A stretch of 48,174 nt of DNA. Source: Deltaproteobacteria bacterium (GTDB taxonomy: Bacteria > Myxococcota_A > Polyangia > HGW-17). Location: NCBI GenBank assembly GCA_027858615.1, contig JAQICJ010000241.1, positions 1-48,174 of the forward strand, written 5' to 3'. The notes beneath the pieces were generated by a model that saw only the letters and a list, made by a program, of their open reading frames with translations, did no database searches and was not told the DNA's origin. This document shows, piece by piece, positions 26,232 through 33,376 of this stretch. The number at the start of each line of letters is the position of its first letter. Within the stretch, counting starts at the first letter, position 1. Both the position numbers and the translations under genes were made by a program.

Positions 26232-28592
26232 ATGTTCAAATCTGTTTATATTGTTTTTATTGCATTTTTTCTTTCACTTGCGGCCTGTGACGACGATTCT
26301 TCTTTGTGTGGAAACGAACAAATTGATGAAGGAGAAGAATGTGATGGCTCTAATTTTGGCGGTGATTCCTGTTATGCCAGAGGCTTGAAAGGGGGAACCC
26401 TCAAGTGCACCAACTCTTGCCAGATAGACAGTTCAGATTGTTCCGAGCAAACTGAATGTGGAAATGGTCTGCTTGAATACGAAGAAGAATGTGAAGGGGA
26501 AAACCTCAGAGGTCAAAGTTGTGAATCTTTGGGAATGGAAGGAGGAACCCTGAGTTGCAAAGATAATTGTTCTTTTGATTTAAGTGTTTGCGACTACGGC
26601 AATTGGAAAGATCGGTTTATTGCAGAACGTCTCAAAGCCTACGAAGATACTGTTTGTTATACCGACAATGAAGGTCAATCCTGGTGCTGGGGAAAAAACA
26701 ACAGCAACAATGTGGGAAAAGTTCCAATCAAAAGACTTGCCCCCCAACCCATTTTTCACCAACTTGATTTTGTCCAGATGTCCATGGGATTTTTCAGGAC
26801 CTGTGGATTAACCTCTCAGGGCAAGGCATATTGTTGGGGCTCAAACAATGAAAATGGCCTTGGTCCTCATGATACTTTTTTCAGCGATTTCTATACTCCT
26901 TATCCCGTGGAAATTGAACTGGAAGAATCAGTCCAACAAATCCAAATCAGATATGCTCCTGGTACCTGTCTGGTTGAATATCCCTATGGATGCGCTCTTT
27001 TGGAAACAGGAAAAATCAAGTGCTGGGGAAGCAATTATTCGGCTGACCTTGGAGATGATGATTCTCTCACTGCTTCGGGCACTGCCATCGAAATTGATCA
27101 CGATACACCTTTTGTATCCTTTTCCGCAGGTGGCAACCATGTCTGTGGAATCAATGAAAACACCGAAACCTGGTGTTGGGAATGGAACAGTTTACCGAGC
27201 AAAGTGCCAGGTGATCACCAATTTGTTCAAGTTTCAGCCGGGGGAGACAACCACACCTGTGCACTTGATGAAACCGGCAAGGCCTGGTGCTGGGGAAATA
27301 ACATCTATGGAGAATCAGGTGTTCTTCCCGATGAAACAGATTGGAGCGCCACTCCTGTTGCTGTTTCAGGAGATCATACCTTCAAATTTATTGATACCGG
27401 GTTGAGTTTTACCTGCGGTATAGACAGCAATGACAAAGTACTGTGCTGGGGTCTGAACCACCATAACAAACTGGGAAGAGGTGATCTTGGGATAGAATCA
27501 ACCCATATTCCCGAAGAGATTACTTTCGACGGAACAGCCGTAAAACTTTCAGTAGCTAACGAGGGTGCCTGTTTAATTGATACAACTCAACAATTGTGGT
27601 GCTGGGGAAATACCAACCCTTACCTCGAAGAAGATCAAGAAAATCTACCAACCCTGGTTCTTGCTGATCAGAATGATGTATTTTCAGGTTTCATGCATTC
27701 GTGCAGTATCTCAACAACGGGAGAAATCTATTGTTGGGGAGATAATTCTTTTGCTGCTGCCGGACAATTAGTTAATGAAAGTGTTTTTTACATGTCTCCG
27801 ATTACAACCGGCGCTAATGCAAATCTCACAGATTTCAGTCTCAATGATGATGCCGCCCTTGCTGTGGATTCCAATCATCAAGCCTGGTATTGGGGTTCAA
27901 GTGATCTTGAGGGCATTGACTCTGATACTGCCACTCCTGTTAAAATACTGGAATCTTCTTCCCTGAAATCCCTCCGTTTTAATAACGCAAACACCTTGAA
28001 AGGTATTGATTCCCAGGGCCGAATCATTATCACAAGCTCTGCTGTTTCCAGTACTCCCCAATTTCCCTTTGAGGCCGATGATCCTCCTTTTATTCAAATT
28101 ACTTCGGATAGAGCTCTCAACGTGTATGGAGAGGTGGCTTCTGTCGGCAGTGATTACCTTTCTCCCGAGGGCACCTATGTTAACTATCCCCATACAATCA
28201 AATATCTGGGTAGAAGGACAGAAGTTGATATTCTGGGAAGATTATGGGGTAGTTGTTCTTTGCCTGAACCACCCTTTTCCACCGAATTCATGCTTGACGA
28301 CCACAATTACCTGCAATCCGATTGTGGCCGGGAATTGTGCTGTGCTGTCGACGATAACCACAAACTCCATTGCTGGGATCGGGAAGAATGCCAAGTTTAC
28401 GATTTTGCTCCTGAATATAACGCCAGGCAAATCAGTTGCGGTGACCAATTCTGCTGCATGCTCACCACAGACGAAGAGATCTATTGCTGGGGTTTCAATT
28501 ACTATGGTCAATTGGGAAATGGAACCATCAGAACAAGCGAAACTCCTGTAGCCCCTCTTACCTATCAACAATGGTATTCAACTTTGGATTAA
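26232..28592 (+). CDS. RCC1-like beta-propeller lipoprotein with Cys-rich N-terminus
   Basis: A 786-residue predicted surface lipoprotein. The signal MFKSVYIVFIAFFLSL ends at AACDD. Two ~45-residue Cys repeats follow (about 25-72 and 75-118), each of the type CGNxxxExxEECxG, GxxCxxxGxxGGTLxC, then xxCxxDxSxC; this repeat is abundant in Myxococcota-like genomes. From ~125 to the end there are about a dozen RCC1-type units marked by CWG(x)N (e.g. YCWGSNNENGLG, CWGSNYSADLG, WCWGNNIYGESG, CWGFNYYGQLGNG), so one or two seven-bladed propellers are likely. Frequent Cys before the Trp is unusual for RCC1 and suggests disulfide or metal links. The role may be surface binding; it is not a nucleotide-exchange factor. 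Confidence 0.8.
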   Translation: MFKSVYIVFIAFFLSLAACDDDSSLCGNEQIDEGEECDGSNFGGDSCYARGLKGGTLKCTNSCQIDSSDCSEQTECGNGLLEYEEECEGENLRGQSCESLGMEGGTLSCKDNCSFDLSVCDYGNWKDRFIAERLKAYEDTVCYTDNEGQSWCWGKNNSNNVGKVPIKRLAPQPIFHQLDFVQMSMGFFRTCGLTSQGKAYCWGSNNENGLGPHDTFFSDFYTPYPVEIELEESVQQIQIRYAPGTCLVEYPYGCALLETGKIKCWGSNYSADLGDDDSLTASGTAIEIDHDTPFVSFSAGGNHVCGINENTETWCWEWNSLPSKVPGDHQFVQVSAGGDNHTCALDETGKAWCWGNNIYGESGVLPDETDWSATPVAVSGDHTFKFIDTGLSFTCGIDSNDKVLCWGLNHHNKLGRGDLGIESTHIPEEITFDGTAVKLSVANEGACLIDTTQQLWCWGNTNPYLEEDQENLPTLVLADQNDVFSGFMHSCSISTTGEIYCWGDNSFAAAGQLVNESVFYMSPITTGANANLTDFSLNDDAALAVDSNHQAWYWGSSDLEGIDSDTATPVKILESSSLKSLRFNNANTLKGIDSQGRIIITSSAVSSTPQFPFEADDPPFIQITSDRALNVYGEVASVGSDYLSPEGTYVNYPHTIKYLGRRTEVDILGRLWGSCSLPEPPFSTEFMLDDHNYLQSDCGRELCCAVDDNHKLHCWDREECQVYDFAPEYNARQISCGDQFCCMLTTDEEIYCWGFNYYGQLGNGTIRTSETPVAPLTYQQWYSTLD

Positions 28593-28868
28593 TTTACTGA
28601 TTCCAATCAAGCTCAAATTTGCCAAATATCTTCTCCCCTAATAAGAATATTTCGCAAAAAACAATTTTTAAATTGAAAATCAAATCTATTTCAAAAATTT
28701 ACGATTGTTATCTAATCCTTTCATATCAACTATTAAACCTCCTGTTTTACTGAATAATTAAGAAATTTTAAAAAATAATTAGAGATTGGGGCCTTGGATT
28801 TCGAAAATATAGGCAAAATTTAGTTTTATTCCAAACTGAAATATTTTTAACAATCCAAGGAGAACAAA
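28593..28868. other. AT-rich intergenic spacer
   Basis: 276 bp with no gene, no copy of the interspersed element and no convincing hairpin. Only the AAGGAG ribosome site of the Sel1 protein at its right end is clear. Confidence 0.5.
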
Positions 28869-30173
28869 ATGACCCAACTCACAAAAAACATTCAACAAAC
28901 AAATTCAAACAACCAGGAAATAAAAGCAGCAGAGGATCAAAATTATCAAGCAGCTTTCGAATACCACCAGCAAAGGGCAGCCAAATCCCATCCTGAATCA
29001 GTTTATCATTTGGCAAAACACTATGAAGAAGGAGCCGGGGTTGAACAAAATTATTCAAAAGCTTTCCGCTACTACCACAAAGCAGCTCAATTGGGATTTA
29101 CCCAAGCACTTGTGGATCTTGGTTATTACTATATATATGGAATAGGAGTAAAAAAAGATTCGAAAAAAGCAAAGCGATTTTTTAAAAGAGCCGCGAAAAA
29201 AGGGGATGATTACGGTTATTTGAATTTGGGAATTATTTTTCAAAACGGCGTGGATTGCAAAAAAAATATCTTCAAATCTGTTTACTATTTGAAAAAAGCT
29301 GCAAAAATGGGCAATACACAGGCTCTCTACCTGACAGGACTTGCCTACATTCAACATCAAGAATTCAACTCCAGAAAAAAGAGAATGGGATTCCAATTTG
29401 TCAAAAAAGCAGCCCGCAAAGAACATCCGCCGGCACTTTGTTATCTTGGCTGTCTTTATTACTATGGACAACTGGTAAAACAAAATCCTGAAAAAGCAGC
29501 AAATTTCTGGGAAAAAGCAGCGCAATATGAACATCCCGATGCTCTTTACAATCTGGGTCTTATTTATGAAGAAGGAGTTGTTCTCGAAAAGGATTTGGAC
29601 AAAGCCCTTGGTCTGTGGAAAAAAGCTGCTGAATATATGCAGACTGAGGCCATGCTTAAATTGGCTGATTATCTGCTGGAAGGAAAATTTGTCGAGCAGG
29701 ATGTGGATAAAGCTGTGGAATATTATGAAAAAGCCGGTCATCTTGGCTATCCCCAAGCTTTTTCCAAACTTGGCGCCTGTTATCTCATGGGTTTTGCCGT
29801 AAAAAAAGATGAGAAAAAGGCCAACGAATATCTAAATCTGGCAGCCAAGCTCGGTGACTCCACTGCTTTGTCCCTGAAAGGAAAATTAATGGTGGAAAAC
29901 TCAGAAAAACCCGAAGAAATTATCCAAGGAATAAAAATTTTGGAAAAGGTGAGCAATAAAAATGTTCAATTTGCAGCTGCTACTTTAGCCAACAATTATC
30001 TTTCAGGAGAAAAAACTGAAAAAGATCTGGAAAAAGGCATGAAATATATGGGAATGGTCAATGATGAACATGCCCAAAGCTTGGTTCAATATTATGAAGA
30101 TAACAAAGAAAAATTTAAAAATGGCAAAATTCAACATTTTAGCATAAATCTCGAAAATCTGGTTTCCGGGTAA
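28869..30173 (+). CDS. Sel1-repeat (TPR-like) protein
   Basis: A 434-residue protein preceded by CAAGGAG, without signal peptide. After ~45 polar residues there are about ten consecutive ~36-residue Sel1-like repeats, each of the pattern A-x2-x-L-(A/G)-x2-Y-x-x-G-x-G-V-x-x-(D/N)-x-x-K-A-x-x-(Y/F)-x-x-K-A-A; LAKHYEEGAGVEQNYSKAFR and LGYYYIYGIGVKKDSKKAKR are the first two. Sel1 solenoids bind partner proteins and often work in signalling or host interaction. Here a cytoplasmic scaffold is most likely. The repeats become less regular near the C-terminus. The gene is flanked by spacers on both sides and appears to be single. Confidence 0.85.
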   Translation: MTQLTKNIQQTNSNNQEIKAAEDQNYQAAFEYHQQRAAKSHPESVYHLAKHYEEGAGVEQNYSKAFRYYHKAAQLGFTQALVDLGYYYIYGIGVKKDSKKAKRFFKRAAKKGDDYGYLNLGIIFQNGVDCKKNIFKSVYYLKKAAKMGNTQALYLTGLAYIQHQEFNSRKKRMGFQFVKKAARKEHPPALCYLGCLYYYGQLVKQNPEKAANFWEKAAQYEHPDALYNLGLIYEEGVVLEKDLDKALGLWKKAAEYMQTEAMLKLADYLLEGKFVEQDVDKAVEYYEKAGHLGYPQAFSKLGACYLMGFAVKKDEKKANEYLNLAAKLGDSTALSLKGKLMVENSEKPEEIIQGIKILEKVSNKNVQFAAATLANNYLSGEKTEKDLEKGMKYMGMVNDEHAQSLVQYYEDNKEKFKNGKIQHFSINLENLVSG

Positions 30174-30197
30174 AATTGGCTTTTATCCGGTTGTGGA

Positions 30198-30569
30198 TCA
30201 AAATCCCATTTCTTTTACAATTCTGGCTGACATATCTCCTATAACCCGGCGGGCTTCAGAAAGGGAGGCAGATTTTCTCAGCAGAATCACCAGATAGTAA
30301 CGATCAAAAAGGGTGTGGATGATAATTTTCTGGCGATCGGTTTCAATGATAATTTCTCGGGAACTTTTGAGATAGGGATGTTTTGCCTGGTATTTTATCA
30401 TTCGCCACAATAAACCCCACTGGGCTGCATTGATTCTAAGTTCGTCGGCTTTGAGATGACCAAAATATTCAATGGTTTCCCCCTCCCAATCCTGAATTAT
30501 TGCTCCAAGAGAATTGGGTAAAAGACCGATGATCTCAGCCAGAAATTCAGTAAAAGGTGATGCTGACAC
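30198..30569 (-). CDS. Roadblock/LC7 domain protein
   Basis: A 123-residue protein starting at GTG 30569, seven bases after AAAGG. A longer TTG start at 30599 would lie in an inserted element and is rejected. The single domain is a Roadblock/LC7 fold: a first helix (TFEFLAEI-like), LPNSLGAIIQDWEGETIEYF (strand-turn-strand), a long central helix (NAAQWGLLWRMIKYQA), then strands EIIIETDRQKIIIHTLF and YYLVILLRK, and a last helix. Bacterial Roadblock proteins such as MglB are GTPase-activating partners of MglA-type GTPases, and one such GTPase is encoded ~10 kb away (40388-42022). The pairing is an inference. The gene's upstream region is largely a mobile element. Confidence 0.78.
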   Translation of the reverse strand: MSASPFTEFLAEIIGLLPNSLGAIIQDWEGETIEYFGHLKADELRINAAQWGLLWRMIKYQAKHPYLKSSREIIIETDRQKIIIHTLFDRYYLVILLRKSASLSEARRVIGDMSARIVKEMGF

Positions 30570-30584
30570 TGTTAAGCCTTTATT

Positions 30585-30750
30585 TAGTTCCCATCCCAAA
30601 AAGGAAGGTCATTATCTGGAAACGGAAATTGGATTAATCTGCTTTGTCATAACTTCTTGATATAGTGGCAACTATATCTTAGCAGTTATTCCTCGCATCT
30701 CAATCCAATTTCTTCACCAGCCAAAAAACCCCATTCTGGGATGGGAACTA
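30585..30750 (+). mobile_element. 166-bp MITE-like element, copy H
   Basis: A 166-bp full copy in the plus orientation, from TA-GTTCCCATCCC to GGGATGGGAAC-TA. Its right TA-G, read on the minus strand, is the stop codon of the SurA-like gene, and its left end lies 16 bp from the start of the Roadblock gene, so it is the entire spacer. The core stem GATATAGT/ACTATATC is perfect here because both partners differ from the consensus, which has an A-G mismatch at that step. The outer stem GAAATTGGATT/AATCCAATTTC is also perfect. Confidence 0.92.
30721..30747 (-). terminator. Hairpin end of copy H after the SurA-like gene
   Basis: On the minus strand, directly after the stop TAG, CCCAT-CCCAGA-ATGGG is followed by GTTTTTTGG. 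The 5-bp stem plus six-T run is the best example of the putative terminator carried by one end of the element. The stem is short, so termination efficiency is uncertain. Confidence 0.5.
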
Positions 30751-31731
30751 TTTAGAGGAAGGTTGATAATAAATTTTTATATCATATTTTGATCTGAGTT
30801 GGTGGAGCCATTTTGCAAAATTTTCTGATTGAATTCCTGTAGCCAGTTTTGCCCGCAATTTATCTTTTACCTCTGCAAAACTCTTATTTTTGGCCGGAAT
30901 TATCTTTTCAAGAAATACCAGATGGATTGCCTGCTTGGTTTCAAATACTTCGGAAATATCACTTTCGTTTTTAATTTCAAAAATTTTATCAATATAAACC
31001 TGATTGAAATTGAGTCTGGTTCTGAAGAAGTTTTCTTTCCAATTTGCCGAAAGGGGTAAAACTTTTTCAAATCTAACCGGATAAAACGAATTCTGAATTA
31101 CCCAGGCACTGCTGCGGAATTCTTCGACGGTGTCAACTTTTCTGGCAAGCAACCAGGATCTAACCAGTCTGAACATGGATAAAACTGAAGCCAGGGAATC
31201 TTTATTGGCCAGAGTATTCTTTTTTATCACCAATTGAACCGTCTGGCGCCATTGCTGATGTTTGAAATAAAATTTTAAATGTCTGAAGCGACGGGAATGA
31301 TTGTAACTTTGGATTTCATCATAAACTTTTTTTACTTGCTCATCGCTGATGCTGTTGGTTTCATCATTTTTCAGAAATTTTTCCCTGATAAAATTATACA
31401 CCGTTACAGATTTATAAATCCGACTTAATTGATCCGGGGTGGAATTGTGCAAAAATTCATTATGGAGGAGTGCCTGATCGATCAACTCTCTGAGAGCTTC
31501 AGATTTGGACAGTTTATTATCCTTTGCATATTCATGAAGTTGCTTTTGGGTTACGGGATATCCATCAACCTCAGCAATTATTTTATCAGATTTAACCGAT
31601 TTTGAAGTAACGGGAACATATTTCCAGGGATTTTCTTCATTTTTTGTTTGGGGGGATGAACTCTCCGACGAACAGGATAAATTACCTGAAATTACCAGAA
31701 TAAAAGATATGATTACAAAAAAGATCTGCAT
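30748..31731 (-). CDS. SurA-like periplasmic chaperone lipoprotein
   Basis: A 327-residue predicted lipoprotein; the signal IFFVIISFILVISGN ends at LSCSS. The N-terminal part (DKIIAEVDGYPVTQKQLHEYA, then SKSEALRELIDQALLHNEFL) matches the SurA-N chaperone domain. The ~130 residues that follow do not show a clear parvulin fold. The last part (IFEIKNESDISEVFETKQAIHLVFLEKI, then SFAEVKDKLRAKL) resembles the end of a rotamase domain plus the C-terminal helix, without catalytic residues that I can identify. The role would be folding of outer-membrane proteins. The stop codon is supplied by a mobile-element copy. Confidence 0.7.
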   Translation of the reverse strand: MQIFFVIISFILVISGNLSCSSESSSPQTKNEENPWKYVPVTSKSVKSDKIIAEVDGYPVTQKQLHEYAKDNKLSKSEALRELIDQALLHNEFLHNSTPDQLSRIYKSVTVYNFIREKFLKNDETNSISDEQVKKVYDEIQSYNHSRRFRHLKFYFKHQQWRQTVQLVIKKNTLANKDSLASVLSMFRLVRSWLLARKVDTVEEFRSSAWVIQNSFYPVRFEKVLPLSANWKENFFRTRLNFNQVYIDKIFEIKNESDISEVFETKQAIHLVFLEKIIPAKNKSFAEVKDKLRAKLATGIQSENFAKWLHQLRSKYDIKIYYQPSSK

Positions 31732-31807
31732 GGCTTATCGATTTTCTGCTGCAAAGAAGAGGATTAATAGTAAAGAATATTACGTTGTTGCACTTGCCTG
31801 AGCCAAT

Positions 31808-32467
31808 TCAATCAACTTTTCCTGAAGGACACCAGTTCAGCAGCCTGCATTTTCCACAAAGAGGATTTCTGGCTTTGCAAATATTGCGGCCATGATAAAT
31901 CAATCTGTGAGAAATTACCAGCCACTGTCTGCGAGGAATCACCCTTTTGAGATCTTTTTCAATTTTAACTGGGTTCTTTTTGGTTTCAGAAGTAAGCCTT
32001 AACCTGATCGCCAATCTACCTACATGAGTATCAACTACAATTCCCTCGGCAATGTTGAAACTGTCCTGGAGAACACAATTTGCAGTTTTTCGAGCCACCC
32101 CGGGTAAAGAAGTCAACTCTTTCATGGTTTTGGGAACCTGACCATCAAACTTTTCCATGATCATCCCCGAAGCGGCGATGATATTTTTGGTCTTATTGCG
32201 GTAAAGACCGGTGGATCTGACTATATCTTCCACCTTGGAGGGAGAAGCTAAAGCCAGAGAACGGGGATCAGGAAAAATATCAAACAATTCCCGGGTTATT
32301 TTGTTTACCTGTTTGTCAGTGCTTTGGGCACTTAAAATAGTGGCTATCAGTCTTTGAAAGGGATTGTCCACAATCAGAGCCGATTGGGGATGGGGGTAGA
32401 GATCGAAAAGAACCTGCAATATTTTTTTAATTCTTGTTTTTTGAGCAGATTTATTTTCAGCCGTCAT
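31808..32467 (-). CDS. nth: Endonuclease III
   Basis: A 219-residue base-excision repair glycosylase/AP lyase acting on oxidised pyrimidines. The helix-hairpin-helix-GPD core reads LTSLPGVARKTANCVL, with the catalytic Lys in ARKTAN, and VVDTHVGRLAIRL with the catalytic Asp. The 4Fe-4S cluster Cys residues are at the C-terminus in the canonical spacing C-x6-C-x2-C-x5-C (CKARNPLCGKCRLLNWC). QSTDKQVN near the start is the usual SAQ(S/T)TD motif. Its start overlaps the end of prmC by 11 bp, so the pair is translationally coupled. Confidence 0.94.
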   Translation of the reverse strand: MTAENKSAQKTRIKKILQVLFDLYPHPQSALIVDNPFQRLIATILSAQSTDKQVNKITRELFDIFPDPRSLALASPSKVEDIVRSTGLYRNKTKNIIAASGMIMEKFDGQVPKTMKELTSLPGVARKTANCVLQDSFNIAEGIVVDTHVGRLAIRLRLTSETKKNPVKIEKDLKRVIPRRQWLVISHRLIYHGRNICKARNPLCGKCRLLNWCPSGKVD

Positions 32468-33305
32468 ATTGTGCCTGTGCCATTCGAGGCAAACCTGCCA
32501 GATCTTCCACTGCTTTTACTTTGATATATCCTCTTTTTTCAAGTTGCTGCAGTACAAACTCTTTTTGATTTTCACCAAATTCCAGTAGCAATTTCCCCCC
32601 CGGGTGTAAATGAGCGGGAGCCTGTTCAATAATAATTTTCAGATATTTCAGGCCGTTATCCCCAGTAACCAGAGCGGTTTGAGGTTCATGTTTCAACTCA
32701 GGCTGCAAGGTTGCATCCGGTGGAATATAAGGAGGATTGGAAATGATCAGATTATATTTTTTACCACCAACCGGTTGGAACATATCCCCCAGATAAAAAT
32801 CAACCTCAAGCCCTTGAGCTTTGGTGTTTTGCTGGGCTATAGCCAAAGCTTCAGGTGAAATATCGGAAGCTCCAAGTTGCAGTCCGGCAAAATTACAGCC
32901 CACAGCTGTAATAATAGCACCACTTCCTGTCCCCAGATCGAGAACACTGTCTCCGGTTTCAAGAATTTGCAAGGCCGTTTCCACCAAGATCTCTGTATCA
33001 GGCCGGGGAACAAGTACAGCCGGGGAAACTTTGAATTCCAGACCGTAAAACTCTTTCTTGCCCAGTAGATATGCCACCGGCACCCTGTTCAATCTTTTTC
33101 TCACTATTATCCGCAATTTTTTGCGTTCTTCAGGGATGAGAGGACGATTGTAATCAAGATAAACCCCGACTCTGTCTCTGCCGATAACTTTGGCAATGAG
33201 CAACTCGGCATCAAGTCGGGGAGAATCGATATTGACCTCTTTGAACTTGGCAGTTGTCCAACGGAGAACTTCTTTTACCGTCCATGTTTTTTGATTTTCA
33301 GTCAT
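32457..33305 (-). CDS. prmC: Peptide chain release factor N5-glutamine methyltransferase
   Basis: A 282-residue methyltransferase that methylates the GGQ glutamine of release factors RF1/RF2. The N-terminal helical domain (WTTAKFKEVNIDSPRLDAELL) is followed by the SAM-binding core: VLVPRPDTEILVE, VLDLGTGSGAII, and the substrate-binding IISNPPYIP. Length is normal. The ATG at 33305 has no strong ribosome site. prfA, often adjacent, is not in the window. nth overlaps it downstream. Confidence 0.92.
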   Translation of the reverse strand: MTENQKTWTVKEVLRWTTAKFKEVNIDSPRLDAELLIAKVIGRDRVGVYLDYNRPLIPEERKKLRIIVRKRLNRVPVAYLLGKKEFYGLEFKVSPAVLVPRPDTEILVETALQILETGDSVLDLGTGSGAIITAVGCNFAGLQLGASDISPEALAIAQQNTKAQGLEVDFYLGDMFQPVGGKKYNLIISNPPYIPPDATLQPELKHEPQTALVTGDNGLKYLKIIIEQAPAHLHPGGKLLLEFGENQKEFVLQQLEKRGYIKVKAVEDLAGLPRMAQAQYDG

Positions 33306-33376
33306 TTTTTATTGGAAAAACCTTGTTGGTACAGATTGTCGGATGGGAACTGATTGCTGGGAATACCTGGTCGGGA

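Noticed and set aside
30570-30599. Longer Roadblock reading frame starting at TTG 30599
   Set aside because: The first codons would be coded by the inserted element, while GTG 30569 has a good AAAGG site at the right distance.
33340-33356. GGATGGGAACTGAT near the prmC start as another element tip
   Set aside because: Only about ten bases match and no inner element sequence follows; it may be chance.
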